A stretch of DNA of 64,000 nt, taken from NCBI GenBank assembly GCA_028285755.1, contig JANQOQ010000006.1, positions 620,001 through 684,000 on the forward strand, given 5' to 3'. The position numbers and the translations under genes are program-made. Shown one piece after another: positions 1-8,135 of this stretch; position 1 is the stretch's first letter, and every line of letters begins with the position of its first letter. This stretch comes from Puniceicoccaceae bacterium. GTDB lineage: Bacteria; Verrucomicrobiota; Verrucomicrobiia; Opitutales; JAFGAQ01. The notes under the pieces were generated by a model. That model had not been told where the DNA came from. It searched no databases and saw only the letters and a list, made by a program, of their open reading frames with translations.

Positions 1-395
1 AGGACAGCGCTAAGGTGCGTGAAATCATGAAGACTTTTCTGCAAAGCGGAGAGTATTCCTTCGAATCGTTCGACCGCGATGCCTTCTCCGCCTCACGTTC
101 TGATGACGAAATCATCCTCAATAACATAAAGCACATAAAGTCTCAATACGGCTACACCGTGGACCCACACACTGCGACTGCATTTACTGAAGATGACCCC
201 ACAAAGACACGCGTCATTATGGCAACTGCACACCCTGCTAAGTTCCTACAGGCCATGGAGGCAAGTATCGGAGAAGCCACCACCCACCCGGTTCTTGAAG
301 CGCTTAAAAGTCGCGATCCGGTCAAGTATGAGCTGACTTCGGACGCAGAGCTTATCCGCCACTTCATTGTAGATCACTCAGGAATTGCCTCATAA
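1..395 (+). CDS. thrC: Threonine synthase, C-terminal part (5' end outside window)
   Basis: The reading frame is already open at base 3 and ends at 395, so only about the last 130 residues are present; the GTG at 15 is an internal codon, not a start. Threonine synthase is the PLP enzyme that converts O-phosphohomoserine to threonine. The visible part matches the end of the family: the YGYTVDPHTA segment, then a stretch on TAHPAKF and a closing helix. The catalytic lysine lies upstream of the window. The VOC gene follows after 2 bases, so the two are probably co-transcribed. Identity is from remembered family motifs. Confidence 0.85.
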   Translation, partial: DSAKVREIMKTFLQSGEYSFESFDRDAFSASRSDDEIILNNIKHIKSQYGYTVDPHTATAFTEDDPTKTRVIMATAHPAKFLQAMEASIGEATTHPVLEALKSRDPVKYELTSDAELIRHFIVDHSGIAS

Positions 396-397
396 GC

Positions 398-790
398 ATG
401 CCACCGAAGCTCGCTAAAGTCACCTATGTTGTGCGGGATTACGATGAAGCGATCCATTTCTTTACTCAAGCACTGGGCTTTGAGTTAATCGAAGACACCC
501 AACTCAGTGAAGAAAAGCGCTGGGTGGTAGTCGGCAACAAAGCGGAAGGAGCCTCCCATTTTTTGCTCGCAAAAGCGAAAAATCCAAAGGAGCTGGATGC
601 ACTAGGAAATCAAGCTGGTGGGCGCGTCGCTTTTTTTCTGGAGACTCAGGACTTTGAGTCGGACTACAATCGCATGGGTGAGAACGGCGTTCGGTTTATC
701 GAAGCTCCACGTCAGGAACCCTATGGCAAGGTTGTCGTATTTGAAGATCTATACGGCAACAAATGGGATCTTATCGAGCCTGCTACCTAG
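398..790 (+). CDS. VOC (glyoxalase/bleomycin-resistance fold) family protein
   Basis: A 130-residue single-module vicinal-oxygen-chelate protein. The N-terminal beta-alpha unit (VTYVVRDYDEAIHFFTQALGF) and the end (FEDLYGNKWDLIEP) are typical of the superfamily. The usual first metal ligand, a His in the first strand, is replaced (KVTYVV), while the C-terminal Glu (IEP) is kept, so metal binding is doubtful. The family covers glyoxalases, dioxygenases and binding proteins, so no substrate can be named. It starts 2 bases after thrC and ends 2 bases before the convergent CnrX-like gene. Confidence 0.75.
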   Translation: MPPKLAKVTYVVRDYDEAIHFFTQALGFELIEDTQLSEEKRWVVVGNKAEGASHFLLAKAKNPKELDALGNQAGGRVAFFLETQDFESDYNRMGENGVRFIEAPRQEPYGKVVVFEDLYGNKWDLIEPAT

Positions 791-792
791 TT

Positions 793-1260
793 CTACTCTT
801 CTGGAGAGCCATGCCCGTGATGTTCGCGCATAGGGTGCGGGCGCCCCTCTTCCCGACTATGCTTAATGCGTATTACCCGGCGCTCACGCTTCTGTAAATA
901 CTCCTGATACTTGATTTTTTGCTCATCATTCAGATGACTGCTAACGGCTTCATTCGCCTCAGCAATGACATCGCGCATCTGATCAGATACAGACCCATGG
1001 ATACGTGAAAATGCCTCAGAGGCTTGCTTCATCTCTTCAAAAATAAGCTGCTTTTGTTCCTCGGTGAGATCCAGCTCCATCGACAACCGTCTAACGACAA
1101 ACTCCGCCTTGCGGGGCCCGCCGCTGAGCATGCGGGGCTCCATCGGGTGATGAATGGGGGTATTCTTCTTGATAGCTAATAAAGTTCCACCAACCCCAAC
1201 CGATAAGCCAAAAAGCCAAACTCCCACTAATATCAGGCCTGCAAACCACTTTTTCTTCAT
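793..1260 (-). CDS. CnrX/Spy-like periplasmic sensor with one membrane anchor
   Basis: About 155 residues: a short cytoplasmic start, one membrane helix (LILVGVWLFGLSVGVGGTLL), then a helical periplasmic domain with the LTEEQ hallmark of the Spy/CpxP/CnrX group (heavy-metal resistance and LTXXQ families) and a His-rich tail (HPMREHHGHG) suited to metal binding. The ATG at 1260 is chosen because it overlaps the upstream stop as ATGA; an in-frame ATG at 1266 is possible. It is last in an operon with an ECF sigma factor and a small membrane protein, the CnrY-CnrX-CnrH arrangement. The role as a signal sensor that restrains the sigma factor is inferred; metal or misfolded-protein stress are both plausible triggers. 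Confidence 0.7.
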   Translation of the reverse strand: MKKKWFAGLILVGVWLFGLSVGVGGTLLAIKKNTPIHHPMEPRMLSGGPRKAEFVVRRLSMELDLTEEQKQLIFEEMKQASEAFSRIHGSVSDQMRDVIAEANEAVSSHLNDEQKIKYQEYLQKRERRVIRIKHSREEGRPHPMREHHGHGSPEE

Positions 1261-1592
1261 AACCATTCACTCCAATCACCACTTTCGATAAAAGCGGTCA
1301 CATCATCAACTTCTGCTTCATCAAAATCTTCACTGGGAGACAGGGCATAAATACCGGTCACCAAAAGAAATGTTCCTACCAAACCACTCAAAGCCAGGCC
1401 ACGGAAACCGGAAAACCAATTCACGATGAGGTCCAGTGCGGATGCTTCCGAGCGTATTTGCCCCTTGGAGACAATGGCAGCTCTGACCCGGGCACGCACG
1501 TTGACTTCGGGTGCTTCTTCGCTCTTCACCTTGTCCAGAATACTATCCCAATGAGGGTGAATATTGTAGTTCGAATCTTTCATGTTTCTCAA
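1257..1592 (-). CDS. Small single-pass membrane protein, candidate anti-sigma factor
   Basis: 111 residues: about 70 hydrophilic N-terminal residues, one membrane helix (LALSGLVGTFLLVTGIYAL), and a short acidic periplasmic tail. It overlaps the 3' end of the ECF sigma gene by 50 bases and the CnrX-like gene by 4 bases, which argues for translational coupling. Size, topology and position match small anti-sigma factors such as CnrY, but no zinc-binding (ZAS) or other anti-sigma motif is visible, so the assignment rests on context. A start at the fourth codon (1583) is an alternative. Confidence 0.55.
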   Translation of the reverse strand: MRNMKDSNYNIHPHWDSILDKVKSEEAPEVNVRARVRAAIVSKGQIRSEASALDLIVNWFSGFRGLALSGLVGTFLLVTGIYALSPSEDFDEAEVDDVTAFIESGDWSEWL

Positions 1593-2172
1593 ACAGTGTT
1601 TTCAGTTTGTTACGGGATCGAAATGCTTTGACTTTCACCTTGGACAATCCCCATCCCAGCGAATCCGCGATATCCTGCAAGCTCATTTGTTCGATATATT
1701 GCATGGTAATGATCATCGCTTCCTCAGCACTCAATTGTTTCAATAACCAGCTTACTAGATCCTTATCAGAAATCTCCTGATCGGTCTCTACCCGTTCATC
1801 TTTGTAGTCTGGCTGTGTGTCATCCATCTCGTTAATCGGCTCCTTGGTTTGGCTCAATGGGTTCCGCGAGCGTTTACGTAGATAATCATAGCCTGTGTTA
1901 TAAGCGATGCGCTTCAGCCAGTGAATAAACTCCCCGGATGGTTTCCAGAGATGAAGTTTTTGATAGGCCCGTACAAACGCATCCTGCACCATATCCTCAA
2001 GGTCGCCATGGTTCGCACTAAAGCGATAGAGGCAACCGGCCAGAGTCTGTTGGTATTTTCTCACAATCTCATCAAAAGCGGCGATGTCTCCATTTAAGGT
2101 TAACTGGATCAGTTCGCTATCAGCACAATCACAGTAATTTTCTCGCGAAGATAAGCTCATGGAATCCTGCAT
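1543..2172 (-). CDS. ECF-family RNA polymerase sigma factor
   Basis: Up to 209 residues with region 2 (FDEIVRKYQQTL, then DLEDMVQDAFVRAYQKL, and WLKRIAYNTGYDYLRKR for -10 binding) and a region 4 helix-turn-helix (MSLQDIADSLGWGLSKVKV) joined by an acidic linker (NEMDDTQPDYKDE). Sigma-70 region 3 is absent, as in ECF factors. A second ATG at 2160 has an AGGA four bases upstream and may be the real start, giving 205 residues. It is followed by the candidate anti-sigma and sensor genes and preceded by a Spy-like gene, so it probably directs an envelope or metal stress response. Confidence 0.88.
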   Translation of the reverse strand: MQDSMSLSSRENYCDCADSELIQLTLNGDIAAFDEIVRKYQQTLAGCLYRFSANHGDLEDMVQDAFVRAYQKLHLWKPSGEFIHWLKRIAYNTGYDYLRKRSRNPLSQTKEPINEMDDTQPDYKDERVETDQEISDKDLVSWLLKQLSAEEAMIITMQYIEQMSLQDIADSLGWGLSKVKVKAFRSRNKLKTLFEKHERFELQYSPSLG

Positions 2173-2184
2173 TCAATACGAAAT

Positions 2185-2220
2185 GCCCTGGTCTCTGTCA
2201 ATCCCTCTGACGACCAGGGC
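2185..2220 (-). promoter_or_regulatory. Inverted repeat with a TTGACA hexamer before the ECF sigma gene
   Basis: GCCCTGGTC and GACCAGGGC form a perfect 9-base inverted repeat with 18 bases between the arms. It sits between the Spy-like gene and the sigma gene. On the minus strand the loop contains TTGACA, with TATTGA 17 bases further on. The stem is not followed by a T-run, so it is not a clear terminator. It may be an attenuating or stabilising hairpin, or a promoter/operator for the sigma gene. Confidence 0.4.
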
Positions 2221-2257
2221 AAACGCTACTACTTATTGCTATGATCCCTGAGAAAAT

Positions 2258-2821
2258 CTACGGGTTAGCGAGGGGTGAACGACCCTGACCCCAGTTGCCG
2301 CGGCGTTCCTTTACATTTTGAAAGCGTTTGACGATGCGCTGGCGCATACCCTCGTGTGCTTTCTTGATCTTCGCCTTCTGGTCATCCGTTAGTACTTCAC
2401 TGATGGCATTCTTGTAATTACCTTGCAAAATACGGCCCTCGATCATCAATGGCATCGCCTTTTCCATGTGGGCGCGAACCGCTGCTTCATCAAAACCATC
2501 TGCCTCACGCAGTGCCTTGCCCTCTTCGCGCAAAGGTTTCATCTTATCGCGATGCGCATCTATCTTTGCCCGATGCTCCTGAGAGAGTTCAAGGATCTGT
2601 GCCTCCTGCTCTTCAGTAAGGTCCAACTTGTCCGAATGGGCCAGAATTCTGAGGCCCATGTCGCCTTTGCCGCGCTTGGCCATCATTGCCGCACGGCCCT
2701 GCTTGGATTTCATTTCCGCCTTGTCACCGCCACGTTGGGCCGCAAATACGGAAGCGCTGAATCCGAGCCCCAATGCCAATGCGGCAATGAGAGAAATCGT
2801 GATAAATTTTTTATTTTTCAT
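2258..2821 (-). CDS. Spy/CpxP-like periplasmic protein (LTXXQ family)
   Basis: 187 residues with a Sec signal peptide (hydrophobic core ISLIAALALGLGFSASVFA, cleavage after AQR is likely) and a mature helical, strongly charged protein. The LDLTEEQ motif occurs near residue 68, and LTDDQ near residue 145 supplies a second copy, as in the Spy/CpxP family of periplasmic chaperones and stress sensors. The C-terminus is basic (RIVKRFQNVKERRGNWGQGR). It is the first gene of the sigma/sensor operon and shares its motif with the last gene, so it is a likely target of the sigma factor. Confidence 0.75.
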   Translation of the reverse strand: MKNKKFITISLIAALALGLGFSASVFAAQRGGDKAEMKSKQGRAAMMAKRGKGDMGLRILAHSDKLDLTEEQEAQILELSQEHRAKIDAHRDKMKPLREEGKALREADGFDEAAVRAHMEKAMPLMIEGRILQGNYKNAISEVLTDDQKAKIKKAHEGMRQRIVKRFQNVKERRGNWGQGRSPLANP

Positions 2822-2823
2822 AA

Positions 2824-2900
2824 TGTAACTGAATGTTTAATAGGTTACCCCCAATAAGGGTTTCATTTACTGTAACGCTGATTAAAACGATTAAGTTACA
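2824..2900 (-). promoter_or_regulatory. Repeated TGTAAC/GTTACA motifs upstream of the Spy-like gene
   Basis: The stretch upstream of the Spy-like start holds TGTAAC at 2824 and 2871, GGTTAC at 2843 and GTTACA at 2895. The pair at 2871-2900 is a perfect 6-base inverted repeat with 18 bases between. Read on the minus strand, an AAC-containing box followed about 17 bases later by CGTTA resembles the layout of ECF promoters. This is a candidate for autoregulation by the sigma factor encoded downstream, not a proven site. Confidence 0.35.
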
Positions 2901-2916
2901 TTACTTTTTTTGAAAA

Positions 2917-3432
2917 TCAGGTCTCCTGCGTTTTTGCCTTAAAGACAAGCGCCATAACCAAAGATATCAGCGTTCCTGGTAGTAATGTAAACACGAAGGA
3001 TATGACCAACAGGATAGGCCCTTCAAATATACCCCGCATCACTTCACTCCATTTTGCGATTTGTTCCTGAGGGGCGCCTTGTTCTGCCATGGCATTCGCT
3101 TGCTGCGAAAGAATAAAATCAGTCATTCCCGGGTGTACGTAGTTATAGAATATATAGGCAAACACAGTTCCCATAATCGCCATAACCAGGCTTGTCATAA
3201 CTCCCACACCAAAGCATTTGCCATAGCCATAAGGCAGACCCTCCTCTTGTGCCTGATCCCGACCTACCCGCATCGCAAACCCAATGCCTACAATGATAAT
3301 AATAAAGCCAACCATACCGACTACACCAGGGTCGCCCATTTTATCCGTATAGTAACCCAGTGATAGTAGGAAGTAGCTATATCCAAAATTGGCGACACTC
3401 GCCAAGAGTCCATAGAATAGTGCGTTTTTCAT
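2917..3432 (-). CDS. DUF4199 family membrane protein
   Basis: 171 residues with four predicted membrane helices (about 7-27, 38-58, 77-98 and 140-165), a conserved-looking turn (GLPYGYGKCFGVGVM) after helix two, and an Ala/Gln-rich loop before the last helix. This matches the DUF4199 family, common in Bacteroidota and Verrucomicrobiota and without known function. It is monocistronic: 95 bases separate it from the Spy-like gene downstream and 138 from the divergent phosphatase gene. Confidence 0.7.
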   Translation of the reverse strand: MKNALFYGLLASVANFGYSYFLLSLGYYTDKMGDPGVVGMVGFIIIIVGIGFAMRVGRDQAQEEGLPYGYGKCFGVGVMTSLVMAIMGTVFAYIFYNYVHPGMTDFILSQQANAMAEQGAPQEQIAKWSEVMRGIFEGPILLVISFVFTLLPGTLISLVMALVFKAKTQET

Positions 3433-3570
3433 ATCAGTAATGCTTTAGAGTGAAGTTTTATAATTGTAGTATAAACCAGCGGAGCATCAGAATATTCATC
3501 TGATGCAACAAAACATTAACTAAAAAACTCTACAGTTGCATACAACCGCAAATTTTAGCAGCACTAAGGC

Positions 3571-4335
3571 ATGAATTCACCCAAAGAGCTACTCACAATA
3601 GCGGTCGAAGCAGCCCGGATCGCTGCACAACCCTTAAAACACGCGGCCGAAGGCTATCGCTCGATCCATATGGAAGAGGCCCATGATGTTAAGTTGCAGG
3701 CAGACCTCGAATCCGAGCGCAAAATCAGGGAATACCTGAATGAAAAAACCGATTTTCCGATTATTGGGGAAGAGGAAGGCGGGGACGACCAGCTGCTTTC
3801 GGGGGATCAATACTATTGGGTAGTCGATCCACTGGACGGCACCTATAATTACCTGCGCGAAATCCCGCAATGCTGCGTAAGCATTGGCCTTATGAAGGGG
3901 ATGGAAGCCCAATTGGGTGCCGTCTTTGATTTTAACCGGGATGAAATTTTTACGGGCGGCATTGATCTGCCCCTCATCATTAATGAGCAAACGCACACAC
4001 CCCGTTGGGCAGAATCCCGCAGCAAGGCCATCATGACAACCGGGTTCCCCCACGAGATGGACCGTAGCCCCGAAGCGCTTAACCATTTCATGCAGCTCAT
4101 CATGAGTTATAAAAAGGTGCGCATGATCGGCAGCGCAGCGCTATCTGTCGCTTATGTGGCTGCCGGTTATATGGATGTCTATTATGAGACGGGTGTTAAA
4201 CTTTGGGATATCGCTGCGGGCCTCGCATTTGCACAGTCCACAGGCGTTACCGTACAAATTAAGCATTGGGAGGGTAACCCCCTCCACATGGATATCTGGT
4301 ATGCCGGCAAGCCCGAGTTTATCGAAAGCACCTGA
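3571..4335 (+). CDS. Inositol-monophosphatase family phosphatase
   Basis: 254 residues, a usual length for this Mg-dependent phosphatase superfamily. The metal-binding motifs are present: EE at residues 67-69 (IIGEEEGG), DPLDGTYN at 86-93, and WD at 212-213 (KLWDIAAG), with GSAALSVAYVAAG before it. Substrates in the family include inositol phosphates, 3'-phosphoadenosine phosphate (CysQ) and fructose bisphosphate; the closeness to SuhB-type sequences favours a general sugar or inositol phosphatase. It is followed after 12 bases by the UbiA-like gene and may be co-transcribed with it. Confidence 0.85.
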   Translation: MNSPKELLTIAVEAARIAAQPLKHAAEGYRSIHMEEAHDVKLQADLESERKIREYLNEKTDFPIIGEEEGGDDQLLSGDQYYWVVDPLDGTYNYLREIPQCCVSIGLMKGMEAQLGAVFDFNRDEIFTGGIDLPLIINEQTHTPRWAESRSKAIMTTGFPHEMDRSPEALNHFMQLIMSYKKVRMIGSAALSVAYVAAGYMDVYYETGVKLWDIAAGLAFAQSTGVTVQIKHWEGNPLHMDIWYAGKPEFIEST

Positions 4336-4347
4336 TATCCTATTGCG

Positions 4348-5118
4348 ATGAGGGTCGCAGTACACCGATTGACCGATCTTTCCCTGGACGCTCCGATCGT
4401 CGGTTGCCTCTGGCTTGGATTGTTCAGCACTGCCTACGGCCTAAATATAAGCTACTCGATATACTTGCTGTTGTTCATTTGTATTGCTTGCGTATATATT
4501 TGGGACCGGCTGAGCCAAAGCAGGGATGAAATCCGTGAAGCTCGTCATGTATTTCACCTGAAGTATTTAAGGGGCTTTATGATAGCGCTGCTAATCGCTG
4601 TTGCACTTATGATCATTATTCTGCTGCTTTTTCCAATATCACGCAGCTATTATGAATCCGGTTTGCTTGTGCTAATACCCACATTGGTCTACATGCTATT
4701 AAGCCCCAAACTCAATCACCTGCCACTACTCAAGCATGCACTGGCTTCGATTCTCTTTGTCGCTGGAACAACGATACCTATATGGGGAGTCTACCAAGTG
4801 ATAGACTTTCAAGGGACGTTGGAGTTGCTTTCACTCTGCATTGCCGCATGGCTAAACATGCTTCAAATCGATGTCCGGGAACACCCGGAAGCATTCAATG
4901 TTCCGAATGTCATAGTGTATTTGTTGATAATCCTTTCGCTGGTAGCTGCTTTCTGGCTGAGCAGCTGGATCATAGTAGCTGCAGCAGTTTCCCTGGGTTT
5001 ACTGAAAGTATTGTATGTTTACGCCCATCATATTGATGTTAGGAACTACCGAACCCTCGCAGATATAGCACTCATGATACCGGCTGGAATTGGAATTTTG
5101 TTACTTACGCTTCTTTAG
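4348..5118 (+). CDS. UbiA-like polytopic membrane protein, prenyltransferase motifs weak
   Basis: 256 residues with about eight hydrophobic helices. The arrangement resembles UbiA prenyltransferases, and an Asp-containing loop after helix two (YIWDRLSQSRDE, D53 and D60) sits where the first NDxxDxxxD motif is expected. The second Asp-rich motif is not recognisable (NYRTLADIALMIP). It may be a non-catalytic or altered member of the superfamily, or an unrelated membrane protein. Its stop overlaps the stop of ccsA on the other strand by 14 bases. Confidence 0.45.
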   Translation: MRVAVHRLTDLSLDAPIVGCLWLGLFSTAYGLNISYSIYLLLFICIACVYIWDRLSQSRDEIREARHVFHLKYLRGFMIALLIAVALMIIILLLFPISRSYYESGLLVLIPTLVYMLLSPKLNHLPLLKHALASILFVAGTTIPIWGVYQVIDFQGTLELLSLCIAAWLNMLQIDVREHPEAFNVPNVIVYLLIILSLVAAFWLSSWIIVAAAVSLGLLKVLYVYAHHIDVRNYRTLADIALMIPAGIGILLLTLL

Positions 5119-6946
5119 CGCTAGCAGTGCCATCACTCAACCACCATCGGCGGGGATACCATGCGCCCAATGCCATGATGAGTAACTGCGACAGCCAGAA
5201 CATCAGCAACCAAAAGAAAGCGGAATCCATAAATCCATAGGAGTGCAGACCGATTCCCAGCATATTAGTCCCGAACCAGGACCAACTGGTTACAATGTTG
5301 CCAAATATAGTCAATTGCATCAGCCCAAAGCTTCTAACCATGCCAGAACGCTTCGCATGCAGGATGAGGGCATTCCAGATCACGATAAGCAGAGCACCGT
5401 TTTCCTTCGGGTCCCATCCCCAGAACCGACCCCAGGATTGATCTGCCCAGATACCTCCCAACACGGTACCAACAAAGCTGAACAACAACGCAAAGCAAAT
5501 CACTCCGTAGACCATACGATCCAGAATCTTGCTCGATTCCTTGTCGAGCTTGCGCGTGAATAAGCCTAAAATCAAATAGAGAATCGCAAGAAAGCCCGCG
5601 AGGAAGGTCGCCGAATATCCAAGTGAGATGGTGACCACGTGCGTCGCAAGCCAGAAATTCGAGTCCAACACCGCCCGCATCATTTCCAGAGTATCGCCAC
5701 TCATACTTAAGTGATAGGCAACAATCAGCGAAAGGAAGCCGGCTACTGCCGAAACAATCGTCCCGAAGCCACGCCTGAAAATAGCTTCAAAAATAACTCC
5801 CAACACCACCGACGCCCAGCCCACAAATACGGCCGAAGAATAGAGATTTGTTACCGGGGGACGATCCTGAATGATCATCCTTGCAACCAGCCCAACCGTA
5901 TGGATAAGTCCCGCGAGTATGATCACCCAAAAGGCGTAATCCAGCTGCTTGTCATGCTGGATCAACCAGGCCACAAATACGATGACAAATCCTAGCACAT
6001 AAAGATACATACTTAGGCTGAATAATTGCAGATGGTTAAACCAAAATTCAGCATTTACCTTGCTATGCGAAAAGTCAGTCGCCTCCGCATAAATTCCTTC
6101 GAGCTTATCGAGCGCTATCGAAAACGCCTCGGAATCATCGACGATCAACGCGTCGGCGAGTTCCGCAAAGTATATCGTAGCATTGGGCAGGCTACCAACC
6201 GTCATCGGCGCAAAGAGACTCTCGCCCAGGTTCAGCCACTCCCCTTCGCCGCCGACACCGGGCACAAAGCGCAGCGTCTCGAGCTCTGCAAGTTGCCCAT
6301 ACTCGCGGCTATATTCCGTCAATGCCTGCAGGATCGCATTCTCATCCGGGACTTCCTCTCCGTCAGCAAGGATGGCTGAGGACTCCTTGAGCACTGCCAG
6401 GTATTGATTGTATTCATTTACCACGCCATTCGGTGCATTTTGCGGGATGAAGCTGAGTGAATACTTCTGATAAAGCACGATCTCCTGCGCAAGCTTCACA
6501 ATCTCACGCTGAAAAGGAGTTTGCTGCTGGCGTTCCACATTCACCAATTGGGCCTGCTGTATGATCGTGCTGGCATAGGGCCTGAGCTGATTATAGCTGT
6601 AGTAAAACTTATCAAACGGCTCCCCGCTGATCATGCTCTGGATATCTCCGTGCACCACGCGAAACACATAATAGTCACTTGCAGATTCCGGATTCAGTGA
6701 GAGGTGTGCAAACCACTGGATTGCCGGCACTTTTTCACCCTGGGGATCGATAGCGGATTGTTTGCTGCGCAGGATCAGCATCGTATTACGGGCCAGGGAA
6801 TCTATCGGCTTAAAGCGCCCCCCTTCCAATACAGGGAGTTCCCCAAATCGGGCGTAGTCGTAAGGCTCATCCACAAATTCCGGAACGGCCCGATAGAGGC
6901 AATACACAAACAAGATCGCAAATAGTATGCTCAATGCCTTTTTCAT
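5105..6946 (-). CDS. ccsA: Cytochrome c biogenesis protein CcsA/ResC (System II)
   Basis: 613 residues. One N-terminal helix is followed by a roughly 280-residue periplasmic region, then a membrane half of about eight helices. The haem-handling WWD signature is visible near residue 510 (SWGRFWGWDPKENGALL), flanked by conserved His residues in helices (for example YHLSMSGD and ATHVVTISLGYS). With ResB it moves haem to the outside and attaches it to apocytochrome c CXXCH motifs. The long periplasmic N-terminal region is larger than in minimal CcsA proteins. It overlaps resB by 4 bases. Confidence 0.9.
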   Translation of the reverse strand: MKKALSILFAILFVYCLYRAVPEFVDEPYDYARFGELPVLEGGRFKPIDSLARNTMLILRSKQSAIDPQGEKVPAIQWFAHLSLNPESASDYYVFRVVHGDIQSMISGEPFDKFYYSYNQLRPYASTIIQQAQLVNVERQQQTPFQREIVKLAQEIVLYQKYSLSFIPQNAPNGVVNEYNQYLAVLKESSAILADGEEVPDENAILQALTEYSREYGQLAELETLRFVPGVGGEGEWLNLGESLFAPMTVGSLPNATIYFAELADALIVDDSEAFSIALDKLEGIYAEATDFSHSKVNAEFWFNHLQLFSLSMYLYVLGFVIVFVAWLIQHDKQLDYAFWVIILAGLIHTVGLVARMIIQDRPPVTNLYSSAVFVGWASVVLGVIFEAIFRRGFGTIVSAVAGFLSLIVAYHLSMSGDTLEMMRAVLDSNFWLATHVVTISLGYSATFLAGFLAILYLILGLFTRKLDKESSKILDRMVYGVICFALLFSFVGTVLGGIWADQSWGRFWGWDPKENGALLIVIWNALILHAKRSGMVRSFGLMQLTIFGNIVTSWSWFGTNMLGIGLHSYGFMDSAFFWLLMFWLSQLLIMALGAWYPRRWWLSDGTASAKEA

Positions 6947-8133
6947 GCAGCAGCCCTCCTTTTAAGCGTAAACTTCACCAGACTCCACATAAACTGATAT
7001 AGCAAGCCGATCGACACCGCTATGCACGAGATATACGGAATCAGGCGCCCGGGATTCTTTACGACCTGAAACATGGAGGCCGTATCCCCCTTGGCAAAGG
7101 ATGCCTGAAAAAAGGTGTATCCGCCATAGCGCAGTGGGTGGTTCATGTAAATGAGCACCTCACGCTGCTCGCCGGTATCACTGTCTGTTACGATCACATC
7201 GCTGGAAAAATTCATGGGAATATCGGTCCCCACGTACCGATCATGTGAGAAATCAACCAGCGTCATCGTAAAGGGCAGATAGGTGCGTTTGAAACGCATG
7301 GCCACCTCGTAGGTCTTGCCTTCATATTCGAAGCTCTGCGGTGGGAATCGGTCGTAAGTAAATACATTCGATACCAACCAGGTCCCCATGGAACCCTCAG
7401 GCCCCAACAACTCCACCAAGGCGGCACTGATATTGCGCTCATCAATTTTGTAGGTGGGCCTTTTTTCAATCGCACTCAGACCCATCCGCACCCCTATACC
7501 CTGATTTGCAATGAGCGGATTAGGCATACGACTGACATTGGAGCGCGTAATCGTCGAATTTTTAAAATAATCAATGACGCGTATTTTAAACGGAAGAGAA
7601 AAGTGCTGAATCTCTGCTCCCTCTTTGAGCTTGCGAGTCGGTATGCTCACTACACTGTCAGTCTCCGGATTCGATTTATCGATGATCACCAGCTCATCTT
7701 CGCGAAAACTCTCCATATAGTTGGTCGTAGCCCCTTCATCGATCCACATAGAATTATCCGTTTGATAGAGGTCAGTGATAAATTGACCCACGAGCAATAA
7801 AATGATCCCCCCATGAATCAGGGCGATGCCGACCGTTCGCCACTTGTAGCGAAAATACTTAAAATGGGCACACAATAAATTAGCCAGCAATAGCGGACCG
7901 ATCAGATAGCCACCCGGGATCGGTAATACGATATACTTTAAATAATCCCCCCAGAGCCACTGCTCCGGATAATTCCAAAAAGCTACCAAACTCCGAAAAT
8001 ACAGCCGCTGCGTCTCGTGGATGCCATAATGTACCTGATCCAGAGTTCCAAAGAAGACTAATATCATTGAAGCTCCCAACAGATACACACTGAGCTTCAT
8101 GGATGATAAAATGCGATAAAGCGTCTTCATCAA
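6943..8133 (-). CDS. resB: Cytochrome c biogenesis protein ResB/Ccs1 (System II)
   Basis: 396 residues. The N-terminus (ILSSMKLSVYLLGASMILVF, FFGTLDQ) is the ResB hallmark: a membrane helix, then further helices near 75-120, a large periplasmic domain of about 230 residues and a last helix near 370. The end of the domain carries the typical MNHPLRYGGYTFFQASF segment. It works with CcsA in haem delivery and apocytochrome attachment. It lies upstream of ccsA with a 4-base overlap and 2 bases after the lipoprotein gene, so the three form an operon. Confidence 0.9.
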   Translation of the reverse strand: MMKTLYRILSSMKLSVYLLGASMILVFFGTLDQVHYGIHETQRLYFRSLVAFWNYPEQWLWGDYLKYIVLPIPGGYLIGPLLLANLLCAHFKYFRYKWRTVGIALIHGGIILLLVGQFITDLYQTDNSMWIDEGATTNYMESFREDELVIIDKSNPETDSVVSIPTRKLKEGAEIQHFSLPFKIRVIDYFKNSTITRSNVSRMPNPLIANQGIGVRMGLSAIEKRPTYKIDERNISAALVELLGPEGSMGTWLVSNVFTYDRFPPQSFEYEGKTYEVAMRFKRTYLPFTMTLVDFSHDRYVGTDIPMNFSSDVIVTDSDTGEQREVLIYMNHPLRYGGYTFFQASFAKGDTASMFQVVKNPGRLIPYISCIAVSIGLLYQFMWSLVKFTLKRRAAA

Positions 8134-8135
8134 AA

